This document shows positions 52,431 to 60,737 of a stretch of 64,000 nt of DNA, piece by piece. Source of the stretch: Gordonibacter faecis (lineage in GTDB: Bacteria > Actinomycetota > Coriobacteriia > Coriobacteriales > Eggerthellaceae); assembly GCF_030077735.1 (NCBI RefSeq), contig NZ_JASJEU010000007.1, positions 131,069 through 195,068 on the forward strand, given 5' to 3'. Each line of letters opens with the position of its first letter. Within the stretch, counting starts at the first letter, position 1. The notes under the pieces are model-generated. The model had not been told where the DNA came from. It searched no databases and saw only the letters and a program-made list of their open reading frames with translations. The position numbers and the translations under genes were made by a program.

Positions 52431-53471
52431 ATGACTGCAACACAACCCAACAACCAGAACCGCCCTGCCACCAGCCCGACTGACGCCGACACTCCCGTCG
52501 ACTTGGTGGCAACCGCCCGCGCGGCGCAGCAGCTGGACGAGCGCACTCCCGCCCGCGGCTCCGGCGCAGTGAAACTCATCGCGCCAGCCAAGGTCAACCT
52601 GTATTTAGGCATTGGCGGCCGCCGCGCCGACGGCTACCACGATGCTACCAGCATTCTGCACGCCGTGAACCTGCACGATATTCTCTATCTGCGCCTTTTG
52701 CCCGGCGCGGAAGACGCAAGCGGCCTCACCGTGCACGTGGAAACCTCTGCGCGCGAGGGCCTGGAGCCGCTCGACGTGCCCTCCGAAAACAACATCGCCC
52801 ACAAGGCCATCGCCGCTCTGGCTGGTCGCCTCGGCCGTAACCAGCACGAAACGGTGGAAGTGCACATCGAAAAGCACATTCCCGCGCAGGCAGGCCTCGG
52901 CGGCGGCTCGTCCGACGCGGCCGCCGCGCTCTTGGGTGCGGCGCACCTGTGGGGCGTGAATCCCAACGACCCGCTGCTGGAAGAAGTGGCCCACGCCCTG
53001 GGCAGCGACGTGGCGTTTTTCCTACACGGAGGCTGTGCGTGCTTCAACGGCGCGGGCGAGCACTTCGAGCGCACCCTCACGCCGCTCAAGAAAAGCCTCG
53101 TGCTCATGAAGCCCGCCGCTGGCGTGTCTACGGCTGAGGCCTACCGCACCTTCGACAAACACCCGCAGCCGCTTGACGTGAACCTGGCCGCCGCAGCCGC
53201 CACCGCAAGCAGCGCCGTAGACGTCCCGCTGTTCAACAACCTGGCGCCGGCCTCTGAACTGCTGCTTCCCGAACTGACGGACGTGCGTACGTGGGCGACG
53301 GAGCAACCGGGCGTGGAAGGCGTACTGCTCTGCGGCAGCGGGTCGTCAACCTTCGCCGTGTGTTCCGATGTGGACGCGGCCCTGCGCTTGTCGGTTGCTG
53401 CGCGCCAGCGCGGATGGTGGGCGCGCACGACGGCGTTTGGCTCGCTGCGCGCGGCGGTCGTCCCCGCCTAG
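52431..53471 (+). CDS. ispE: 4-diphosphocytidyl-2-C-methyl-D-erythritol kinase
   Basis: 346 residues. A GHMP kinase: substrate-binding LIAPAKVNLYLGIGGRRADGYHDATSILHAV, ATP loop IPAQAGLGGGSSDAAAALLG, and C-terminal GVLLCGSGSSTFAV. It phosphorylates CDP-methylerythritol in the MEP isoprenoid pathway. The first 45 residues are an extra Pro/Thr/Ala-rich extension; if the true start is internal, the protein would be of normal size, but no better start with a ribosome site is seen. Confidence 0.92.
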   Translation: MTATQPNNQNRPATSPTDADTPVDLVATARAAQQLDERTPARGSGAVKLIAPAKVNLYLGIGGRRADGYHDATSILHAVNLHDILYLRLLPGAEDASGLTVHVETSAREGLEPLDVPSENNIAHKAIAALAGRLGRNQHETVEVHIEKHIPAQAGLGGGSSDAAAALLGAAHLWGVNPNDPLLEEVAHALGSDVAFFLHGGCACFNGAGEHFERTLTPLKKSLVLMKPAAGVSTAEAYRTFDKHPQPLDVNLAAAAATASSAVDVPLFNNLAPASELLLPELTDVRTWATEQPGVEGVLLCGSGSSTFAVCSDVDAALRLSVAARQRGWWARTTAFGSLRAAVVPA

Positions 53472-53569
53472 CAGGTGACTGGGCATCTTCCGTTTCTTGA
53501 CTTCGCGCCAACTTCCGCACGCTGGGCACCCGCGATGGTAGAATGAGGTCAACCGAACAAAGGAGCATC

Positions 53570-54124
53570 ATGAGCACCGCATTGATCATTGTTCTTGTCA
53601 TTGTTGTTGTGCTGGTCATCGCGGCCATCGCGCTGTACAACAACCTCGTGAAGTTGCGCAACATGGTGGACAACGCCTGGGCGCAAATCGACGTGCAGCT
53701 GCAGCGCCGCCTGGACCTCATCCCCAACTTGGTGGAAACCGTGAAGGGCTACGCCTCGCACGAACGCGGCACGCTGGACGAGGTCACGCAGGCTCGCGCG
53801 GCCGTAATGAGCGCGCCCACGCCCGAGGGTAAGATGCAGGCCGACGGCATGCTGACCGGCGCTCTGAAGAGCCTGTTCGCCGTGGCTGAGGCCTATCCGG
53901 ACCTCAAGGCGAACACAAACTTCCAGCAGCTGCAGGCCGAACTGTCCAACACGGAAGACAAAATCAGCTACATGCGCCAAAGCTACAACGACACCGTGAT
54001 GAAGTACAACACCGCCATCCAGACGTTCCCCGCCGTGCTGCTGGCCGGCCCCATGGGCTTCAAGCAGCGCGAAAGCTTCGACGCCACCGCGGGCGCAGAA
54101 ACGGCGCCGACGGTGCAGTTCTAG
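53570..54124 (+). CDS. LemA family protein
   Basis: 184 residues. An N-terminal membrane helix (ALIIVLVIVVVLVIAAIALYNNLV) is followed by the LemA signature LRNMVDNAWAQIDVQLQRRLDLIPNLVETVKGYASHE and a helical body ending in FPAVLLAGPMGF. The function of LemA is unclear; it is often encoded with a DUF2207 membrane protein, as here at 54819. AAAGGAGC sets the ATG at 53570. Confidence 0.93.
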   Translation: MSTALIIVLVIVVVLVIAAIALYNNLVKLRNMVDNAWAQIDVQLQRRLDLIPNLVETVKGYASHERGTLDEVTQARAAVMSAPTPEGKMQADGMLTGALKSLFAVAEAYPDLKANTNFQQLQAELSNTEDKISYMRQSYNDTVMKYNTAIQTFPAVLLAGPMGFKQRESFDATAGAETAPTVQF

Positions 54125-54193
54125 CAACACCCGCTACGCCAGCTCACGCCGCCGCAGCACTACCCGTAACTCTCGCACAGAAGGAGCATCGAC

Positions 54194-54574
54194 ATGATAG
54201 CTAGGCTTTCCCGCATCGTGCCCTTGCTCCTGGTGCTGGCCGTGGTGGCGCTTATTGTGTATCTGGTGGCCCAGTACAAGTACTCGCCGAACCGCGCGAA
54301 AGAAATTCTCATCAAAGGGTTCACTTGGCTCACGGGCATTTTGTCGGGGTTCTTCGCGTTCGTGTGTGGCTACGCGCTGCTTGAGCGCAACGAACCGGTG
54401 CTTGACCTGGCGCTGAGTTTTCTCGCTACCGCGCTCATTGGACTCATTATCACCCGCATCTGCCGCGCTGTGTTCGTGCGCCATCATCCCGGCTGGGGCA
54501 AAAAGCCCACCGCCAAAGCCAAACGCCTCGACGACCACCCCCGTCGCCCCTTCAAGCCCCCCTGGGCGAAATAG
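54194..54574 (+). CDS. Hypothetical three-helix membrane protein
   Basis: 126 residues with hydrophobic segments at about 8-26, 43-63 and 69-90 and a basic, Pro-rich C-terminal tail (KKPTAKAKRLDDHPRRPFK). No family recognised. AGAAGGAGC precedes the ATG. It lies between lemA and the DUF2207 gene, so it may belong with them. Confidence 0.75.
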   Translation: MIARLSRIVPLLLVLAVVALIVYLVAQYKYSPNRAKEILIKGFTWLTGILSGFFAFVCGYALLERNEPVLDLALSFLATALIGLIITRICRAVFVRHHPGWGKKPTAKAKRLDDHPRRPFKPPWAK

Positions 54575-54633
54575 TTCCACGGCCTTCGCCGAGCTTCTCA
54601 CTTCCCCACACTCCCGCCAAACGGCATGAAAAA

Positions 54634-54653
54634 AAGCCCAGTCTCCTGGGCTT
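54634..54653 (-). terminator. Terminator of tRNA-Ser(GCT)
   Basis: AAGCCCA (54634-54640) pairs with TGGGCTT (54647-54653); in the leftward direction it is followed by seven T. Confidence 0.75.
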
Positions 54654-54663
54654 AACAATGCGG

Positions 54664-54754
54664 TGGCGGAGAGCTGGGGATTCGAACCCCAGATACGCTT
54701 TTGGCGTATACTCGCTTAGCAGGCGAGCACCTTCGGCCTCTCGGTCAGCTCTCC
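54664..54754 (-). tRNA. tRNA-Ser (anticodon GCT)
   Basis: Minus-strand cloverleaf with long variable arm: acceptor GGAGAGC pairing with GCTCTCC, anticodon loop CTGCTAA (anticodon GCT), T-arm GGGTTCGAATCCC, encoded CCA at 54666-54664. Confidence 0.95.
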
Positions 54755-54818
54755 GCAGTATAATAGGTGCGGTTTGCAATGATACCGTGACGAACCCCAA
54801 CATGCAAGGAGCACAATC

Positions 54819-56843
54819 GTGCAAAACACGAGCGATTCGCAACTTGTCCTATTTAATCCGCGTTTGCGCGGCGCCAACACGCGGTTAAGCCGCGCCATCA
54901 TGCTTTGCGCGCTGCTTGCGTGCGTCGCGCTCGCCATCGTGGCGGCTGCGCCCAGCACCGCGTGGGCGAAATCCTACGATATGACGAAGGTGGACATCAC
55001 CGCCCAAGCCGAAACCGACGGCTCGCTGCACGCCGTCGAACAGCGCACCTTTGACTTTAATGGCGATTTCACCGCCGTGTGGTGGACCTTCAGTGGTCTG
55101 CCGTCGAACGCGCAGTTGCAGGTGAACTCCATGCGCATGGCGCGCGTGGGCGCGGACGGCGCCGTCGAGGGCGAGTGGAAGACGCTTCCCAGCGTGCCAT
55201 TCGTTCTCAGCTGGCGCGACGTGGGAGGCCCCGGCACAGAGGCATATTCCGTCGACAAGCCCCTGAACGCCGTGTACGCCTTCTTTAACGTGTCCGACGA
55301 GCGCCTGATGATTGAGCTGGACTACACCGTCATCAACGGCGTGCAGGCCTACGAGGACGTGGGCGAGGTGTACTGGAAGTACATCGGCAGCCAGTGGGAA
55401 GAGGACTCGGACAACGTTACCATGACGCTGGCGCTACCCGTGCCGCAGGGCGTTGAGGTGGTGCCCGGCGACAACGTGCTGGCCTGGGGCCACGGTCCGC
55501 TCGACGGCACCGTCACCATCAACTCGGACGGCACGGTAACCTATCACAACCCGCACGTGAACGCCGGCCAGTACGCCGAGGCGCGCGTGCTGTTCCCCGT
55601 GTCGTGGCTGACGAACCTCTCGCCCGAGGCCTTGAAGGCCCACCAGGGTGTAGCGCGCCTTGAGCAGGCGAAGACGGAGGAACAGGCCTGGGCCGATCAG
55701 GCGAACCGCGAACGCACGAACGCCCTTCTGCTGCTCATCGGCTGCGGCGTGGTGTGCGTGCTGCTGATTGCGTGGGCGCTGTGGTCGTACTTCCGCTACG
55801 GTCGCGAACATAAACCCGACTTCACGGACGAATACTGGCGTGACGTGCCCGCGCCCGGCGTGCACCCGGCCGTCATCGGCCGTTTGTGGCGCTGGAATCG
55901 CGAAAGTCAGAACGACTTCACGGCCACGCTCATGCACCTGTCGCACATCGGCGCGCTGCGCATCGATCGCGGCAGCTACCAGGAGCCGAAGGCATTCGGC
56001 CGCTTGGAAACGGTGGAGGACTACTATTTCACGCGCGTGCCGGCTGTAGCCGACGCCGTGACCGATCCCATCGACCGCGCAACGCTTGACCTGCTGTTTG
56101 ATGTTATCGCGGGCGGCACCGATTCGCTGTGGTTCGGCTCCATCCAGAAGTATGGCAAGGATCATCCGGAGCCGTTCCTCGATGCCATGAAGGGTTGGCA
56201 GGGCGTGGTGGAGGCCGAAACGAACCGCCACGACTACTTCGAATTTAAGGGGAAGCGCTACCAGGGCCTGCTCATTGGCCTGGGCGTGGCGGTGTTTATT
56301 ATCGGCCTGCTGATGGTGGCCGTGCTGCAAAACTTCCTGCTGCTGGCGTTTACGCTGCCCACGGCCATCGCGCTCATCGTCATCGGCAACTACATGCCGC
56401 GCCGCAGTGTGGAAGGCAACAACCTGGTGGCGAAATGCAAGGCGCTGCGCAACTGGCTGCGCGACTTCTCCACGCTGGACGAGCGCCCGCCCACCGACGT
56501 GAAGGTGTGGGGCGAGTTCATGGTGTATGCGTACATCTTTGGCATCGCGAAGCAGGTCATGAGCGAGCTGCAAACGAAGATGCCGGAACTGTTCGACGGT
56601 GAAGCAGGGGCGTACGGCTACGGTGTGCCCTGGTGGTTCTGGTACTCGCCGCTGTACGGGTCGCACGGCCAGGCTATGCCTTCGGGCGGTGACCTGCTGC
56701 AGACCGCTATGGCGAACACCATGGCTTCCGCGCAAGCAGCCATCTCGGGCGCGAGTGGGAACTTCTCAAGCGGCGGTGGCTTTGGTGGAGGCTTTTCCGG
56801 CGGCGGAGGCGGCGGCTTCGGCGGAGGCGGCGGCGCCCGGTAG
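54819..56843 (+). CDS. DUF2207 membrane protein with Gly-rich tail
   Basis: 674 residues. A signal-like hydrophobic segment (about 25-50, ending STAWAKS) is followed by an exported beta-rich DUF2207 domain (KVDITAQAETDGSLHAVEQRTFDFNG), a membrane helix near 310-330, a cytoplasmic part, two more helices near 485-530, and a tail of FGGGFSGGGGGGFGGGGG type. Such proteins usually accompany LemA; role unknown. GTG start at 54819 with AAGGAGC upstream. Confidence 0.88.
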   Translation: MQNTSDSQLVLFNPRLRGANTRLSRAIMLCALLACVALAIVAAAPSTAWAKSYDMTKVDITAQAETDGSLHAVEQRTFDFNGDFTAVWWTFSGLPSNAQLQVNSMRMARVGADGAVEGEWKTLPSVPFVLSWRDVGGPGTEAYSVDKPLNAVYAFFNVSDERLMIELDYTVINGVQAYEDVGEVYWKYIGSQWEEDSDNVTMTLALPVPQGVEVVPGDNVLAWGHGPLDGTVTINSDGTVTYHNPHVNAGQYAEARVLFPVSWLTNLSPEALKAHQGVARLEQAKTEEQAWADQANRERTNALLLLIGCGVVCVLLIAWALWSYFRYGREHKPDFTDEYWRDVPAPGVHPAVIGRLWRWNRESQNDFTATLMHLSHIGALRIDRGSYQEPKAFGRLETVEDYYFTRVPAVADAVTDPIDRATLDLLFDVIAGGTDSLWFGSIQKYGKDHPEPFLDAMKGWQGVVEAETNRHDYFEFKGKRYQGLLIGLGVAVFIIGLLMVAVLQNFLLLAFTLPTAIALIVIGNYMPRRSVEGNNLVAKCKALRNWLRDFSTLDERPPTDVKVWGEFMVYAYIFGIAKQVMSELQTKMPELFDGEAGAYGYGVPWWFWYSPLYGSHGQAMPSGGDLLQTAMANTMASAQAAISGASGNFSSGGGFGGGFSGGGGGGFGGGGGAR

Positions 56844-56865
56844 AAAAAGCCAGATCAGAAGAACA

Positions 56866-56897
56866 AACCGACCCGCTAAAAGGCGGGTCGGTTTTTA
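56866..56897 (+). terminator. Intrinsic terminator after the DUF2207 gene
   Basis: ACCGACCCGC (from 56866) pairs with GCGGGTCGGT, followed by TTTTT. Confidence 0.85.
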
Positions 56898-56934
56898 TCG
56901 GCCGGAGCAGCAAAGATAGAGTTTGCGGACCCCT

Positions 56935-57059
56935 CTTGTCATCCTGAGCGAAGCGCCGCAGGCGCGTAGTCGAAGGATCCCGTGCGGCGTTAGCGGGACG
57001 TCTTCCTGTTGGCACCGCACGGGATCCTTCGACTCGCTTCGCTCGCTCAGGATGACAAG
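56935..57059. repeat. Dispersed CTTGTCATCCTGAGCGAAGC repeat as a long inverted pair
   Basis: Left arm 56935-56987 and right arm 57014-57059 are inverted copies containing TCATCCTGAGCGAAGC and GTCGAAGGATCCCGTGCGG, around a 26-base centre. Partial copies lie near 29745 and inside iorA at 33619-33669. It fills the space between convergent genes. Confidence 0.7.
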
Positions 57060-58409
57060 TTACCCGAAGAACGTCTGGTTGAGCCAGGGGCCGTATTCGC
57101 CGGTCCACATGTCGTTGAGCTGGCCGAACACCACACTCCAGTCGATGGTTTCGCCGAATAACACTTCCAAGTAGTGGCGGTTGCCAATGCCGCGCTCCGG
57201 GTCTGCTCCCAAACAGGCCTGCGCAACTGTGTAGGTGCAGGTGGGACATGCGGTGATGAGCGTGTCGGCACCCGTTGCGCGCGCCTCATCAATGATGCGC
57301 CACACGCGCCGGTTCGTGATGTCCGGGTCGAAGCCCGCCACTGCGCCGCCAGCCCCGCAGCACAGCGTGCCCTTACGGTGGTGATCCAACTCGCGCCGGT
57401 CGGTCTCGGGCAGCGTGCGTTTCACTAGGCGGCGAATGGAGGCACCATGGCGCCCGTCGAAGCGGTCGTGGCAGGAATCGAAGAACGTCACGCTGGCGAG
57501 ATCGAGCGGCGCGAGCGCCGGTGCCGTTCCCTCACTGTGCGCCGTTTCGCGCAGCTTTTGCAGCATGAACTCGGGAAGGGGCACAATGTCAATCTCGTCG
57601 CCCATCAGTTCGCGGAACTCGTCGCTACAACCCGGGCACACCGTAAGCATGCGCGTAATACCCGCCGCGCGCATCTGGTCGAGAATGCGTTGGCGCAGGC
57701 CAGCCGCGCGGTCGAACATGCCCGCACTCATCAGCGGGCTGCCGCAGCAGTCGTCGCTCAATGCCCACGACACCCCCGCCGCGCTCAGCCAGTTCCCCAC
57801 CGTGCGCGTGAGGCCGGGCGCATAACTTACCAGCGAGCACCCGGGGAAGAATAGCGTGTCGACCAACCCCGGCCCGTGTTCGGCGGCGGCCGCCAGGCTC
57901 ACAAACTCCGGGTAGCCGATGCCGTAGATGGCCCGGTAGGCGCTGAAAATGTTCCATTCGTTGTCCACCATGACCAGCGTGGAGTCCTCGGGCGGCATGA
58001 GGCCGGCCTGCAAGAACAGTCCGCGCCATTCGCGCATGCGCTCGGGCGCCAGCATGTGAGTTTGGCAGGTGGCGGTGCAGTAGCCGCAGAAACAGCAGCG
58101 GCGCAGCGCGTAGTAGATCTCGGGATGCTCCTGCGTGAGCTGCAATACGGCGTCGGGTTGTTCCTCGGGCGGCAGCGCAACGATGCGCGCAAAGCCCTCT
58201 TCCACCAGCCCAATGTCGAGCGACGGCTCCTTCAGCACTTCGCAACGCAGCGTGCAACGCTTGCAATGCACGCAGGTCAACCGCTTGTTTGCCCACTCGG
58301 CTAGCATGTTCAGCACGCGCGAGTCCAGCTGCGCAATCTGTGCGAGTTCGTCTGGTGTCAGCCGCTCGGGCGGCAACATGTTCAGGTTGTTGTTCTCTCC
58401 CGTTTCCAT
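57060..58409 (-). CDS. FeS and CCG-domain oxidoreductase subunit (GlpC/HdrD-like)
   Basis: 449 residues. Two ferredoxin-type motifs (CVHCKRCTLRC at 46-56 and CCFCGYCTATC) are followed by two CCG domains: FFPGCSLVSYAPGLTRTVG with DDCCGSPLMSAG, and FFDSCHDRF with LCCGAGGAV. This is the layout of GlpC, HdrD and related electron-transfer subunits that handle disulfides or quinones. No partner flavoprotein is adjacent, so its substrate is unknown. ATG 58409 has GAGG upstream. Confidence 0.88.
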   Translation of the reverse strand: METGENNNLNMLPPERLTPDELAQIAQLDSRVLNMLAEWANKRLTCVHCKRCTLRCEVLKEPSLDIGLVEEGFARIVALPPEEQPDAVLQLTQEHPEIYYALRRCCFCGYCTATCQTHMLAPERMREWRGLFLQAGLMPPEDSTLVMVDNEWNIFSAYRAIYGIGYPEFVSLAAAAEHGPGLVDTLFFPGCSLVSYAPGLTRTVGNWLSAAGVSWALSDDCCGSPLMSAGMFDRAAGLRQRILDQMRAAGITRMLTVCPGCSDEFRELMGDEIDIVPLPEFMLQKLRETAHSEGTAPALAPLDLASVTFFDSCHDRFDGRHGASIRRLVKRTLPETDRRELDHHRKGTLCCGAGGAVAGFDPDITNRRVWRIIDEARATGADTLITACPTCTYTVAQACLGADPERGIGNRHYLEVLFGETIDWSVVFGQLNDMWTGEYGPWLNQTFFG

Positions 58410-58497
58410 GCGCCTCAGTGTAGCGCAATCCTCCTCAGATGAACACAAAAACAAGCCAGCATCCCCGTTTTCATTTAGACGGTTTTTTCGCTCAAAA

Positions 58498-58513
58498 TGT
58501 TTCACGTGAAACA
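58498..58513. promoter_or_regulatory. parS site (exact), the most distal in this window
   Basis: Exact 16-mer about 90 bases upstream of the CCG-domain gene and 30 bases beyond the end of the lipoprotein gene. Confidence 0.85.
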
Positions 58514-58542
58514 TCAAGCAACGAAAAATTTTTCCGCTGGCC

Positions 58543-59352
58543 TTACCACCACATTTCGTCGGCCCACAAGAATTGTTCGTCGATGCGGTAATACCAGGTC
58601 ATCCATTTATCTTCGGGCATGGGAACCCCGTAAGAAAACGACATGTGATCTTCTATGTCGTCGTAGGTTGTATCGGGGTAGAATCCTTCAGCTTCTAAAT
58701 AGTAATCGGTAAAAATTTCTGTCCCGTTCGCGTACGCCGTGAGTTCAAACGCTAGCGACTGCTCGGTTCTCAGTTTCGTGTAAAACCGAAAGATTGTGTC
58801 GGTGTATTCCTTCTCCGTTAAACCATCCGGCAGCACGATGTCGAGCCAGTAAAAGGATTGCTCGTCCGCAAAGAACTCTTCCAAGGTCAGGGAGAGGTCT
58901 GAGTACGCGTGGCGCGGATTGTCTATGCAGATCACGTATTTCTCGAAGGGTTCGCCCTCAAACAGGGGTTCTATCTCGCGAATTGCCTTCATGGTGTAGA
59001 AAACGGCCGAATAGGTATCGTCTTTCGTGGGGAAGGGGCCGATGTGCCCCGCGTCGATCACCCTTCTTATCCACCCTTTTTTCTGTCCCAAAATAGCTTG
59101 CGCTTCCAGCCCCTCTTCATCTTGAAACATCGCCCGGAAAACGTAGCAGCCTTCGCTCTCGCTAAACGTATAGCGCTCCTCGCCGGTGAGCGTGAACTCC
59201 TTGTGATACTTTTCCTCCAACTGCTGCAGCATAACATGACGTGCTTCCTCAACATTGTTGTAATAGACCTCGCCACTCAGCGCAGAACACCCGCTCACAA
59301 GTCCAGCAAGCCCCAAACACAGCAGCGCCATGCACAGTGTTTTGAGTCGCAT
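58543..59352 (-). CDS. Hypothetical lipoprotein
   Basis: 269 residues. The start MRLKTLCMALLCLGLAGLVSGC has a lipobox (LVSGC), so it is probably a diacylated extracellular lipoprotein. The mature part is acidic and rich in Tyr, Phe and Trp (YYNNVEEARHVMLQQLEEKYHKEF; KWMTWYYRIDEQFLWADEMWW at the end). I recognise no family. GGGAGGTGG upstream supports ATG 59352 over an in-frame ATG further upstream. Confidence 0.85.
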   Translation of the reverse strand: MRLKTLCMALLCLGLAGLVSGCSALSGEVYYNNVEEARHVMLQQLEEKYHKEFTLTGEERYTFSESEGCYVFRAMFQDEEGLEAQAILGQKKGWIRRVIDAGHIGPFPTKDDTYSAVFYTMKAIREIEPLFEGEPFEKYVICIDNPRHAYSDLSLTLEEFFADEQSFYWLDIVLPDGLTEKEYTDTIFRFYTKLRTEQSLAFELTAYANGTEIFTDYYLEAEGFYPDTTYDDIEDHMSFSYGVPMPEDKWMTWYYRIDEQFLWADEMWW

Positions 59353-59600
59353 CAAGCGAATGCCACCTCCCAGCCCCGGGACAACAAAACTCCGACAATT
59401 CCCCAAGCCAAGTATAAAGTGCCAAGGCATGCCAATAAGTTTCGGCTGTGATTCCCGCTGGTGATTCAAATTTTTTAAGACGGCAGGTGAACTTCTCTGT
59501 CAGCCGAAGCAGCATACGGAGACTCGTTCTTCTTAACGAATTCCACAATGAATCCGAGCAACTGCGGAGTAGAGCCTTTCGAGGCAGGAGGACTGTACTG

Positions 59601-60401
59601 CTACAACAATTCGAAAACTTCCTTTATGTTGTACACGCCGGCGGGTTTGTCTTTGAGGAATTGGGCGCAGTCTACGGCGCCGCGGGCGAAGCAGTCGTCG
59701 CTGTAGGAGTAGTGGGTGATTTCGAGGCGCTCGCCGAAGCCGCCGAAGTACACCTTGTGGTCGCTCGTGATATCGCCGGCGCGCAGTGAGTGGAAGCCCA
59801 CGCCGCCTGGCTTGCGTGCGCCGTGGCCGCTGCGGCCATACTCGGCCAGTTCATCGAGTGTCGTGCCCTTGAGCTGGGCAATCATGTTGCCGATGATGAC
59901 GGCAGTGCCGCTGGGCGCGTCTAACTTGTCGCGGTCGTGCTGGTCGATGATCTCGATGTCGCATTCGTCCACGAGCGCCTTCGCCGCCATCTCCACCAGG
60001 CCGAGCATGACGTTCACCATCTTGGATGTGTTGCATTTGAAGATGAGGGGGATGTGCGTGCCCGCTGCCTCGAAGCGCTCGAACTGTTCGGGCGTGAACC
60101 CGGTACTGGCGGTGACGAGGGCTTTCTTGTAGGCAACAGCCAAGTCCAGCGTCTGAAGACACTGCTCCACGCTTGACACGTCGATGAGCACATCGCACTC
60201 GTCAATGATGGTTGCGAGGTCATCCACCACCGGGATGCCCAAGTCGCGCCCGAGACCAGCCACCTGGCCGAGGTCGCGCCCAATATAGTCGCGGCCGGCG
60301 GGTCCAACGCCGCCCACCAGCTCCAAGCCCTCGCGCTCGTCCACGAACCGGCAAATAGGCTGCCCCATCTGCCCGTGACATCCAACCACAATCACCTTCA
60401 T
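59601..60401 (-). CDS. dapB: 4-hydroxy-tetrahydrodipicolinate reductase
   Basis: 266 residues, normal length. N-terminal NAD(P)-binding VIVVGCHGQMGQPICRF (G-x-x-G-x-x-G type), VLIDVSSVEQCLQ, and the substrate region IIDQHDRDKLDAPSGTAVIIG. The conserved EHHxxK pattern is DQHDRDK here: the first His and the Lys remain, the second His is Asp. It makes tetrahydrodipicolinate for lysine and diaminopimelate. AAGGAGCG fixes ATG 60401. No other dap gene is adjacent. Confidence 0.92.
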   Translation of the reverse strand: MKVIVVGCHGQMGQPICRFVDEREGLELVGGVGPAGRDYIGRDLGQVAGLGRDLGIPVVDDLATIIDECDVLIDVSSVEQCLQTLDLAVAYKKALVTASTGFTPEQFERFEAAGTHIPLIFKCNTSKMVNVMLGLVEMAAKALVDECDIEIIDQHDRDKLDAPSGTAVIIGNMIAQLKGTTLDELAEYGRSGHGARKPGGVGFHSLRAGDITSDHKVYFGGFGERLEITHYSYSDDCFARGAVDCAQFLKDKPAGVYNIKEVFELL

Positions 60402-60737
60402 ACGCGCTCCTTCACTGCAACGGCTGTTCACGCGAGTATACGAGCACAGCATGCTAGGCTGCGTCCGTTTTGTGCAGACGCACCAAAAAAGAACCCAAGA
60501 GGAGACGACATGATTTGGGTGCACCTGAACGCCCCTTGGCGAAAGTATCGGAAGCAAAAAAATGGCGAGGAAAGGGTCCCCGTCCACTGTCAGGAGTGTA
60601 CGTCTATACGGCTATGCGGTTCCCGCAGGGCTGCCCGATGCCGATGACCCCATGCGCCTCCCGTCCGCGCTGCGAAGTTTCGCCCATTGTCCTTGAAGCG
60701 CTATCTCACGCGCTCATTAATATGGTAGGTTCGGTTT
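60402..60737. other. Upstream region of dapB, no gene seen
   Basis: Contains, on the minus strand, a TATACT about 35 bases before dapB that may be its -10. Short open frames here have no ribosome site and no recognisable product. Confidence 0.4.

Noticed and set aside
2467..58513. Reading the GTTTCACGTGAAAC repeats as CRISPR repeats or as one regulator's operators
   Set aside because: Spacing is irregular, spacers are not uniform, no cas genes are present, and the sequence is exactly the ParB consensus with parAB encoded nearby.
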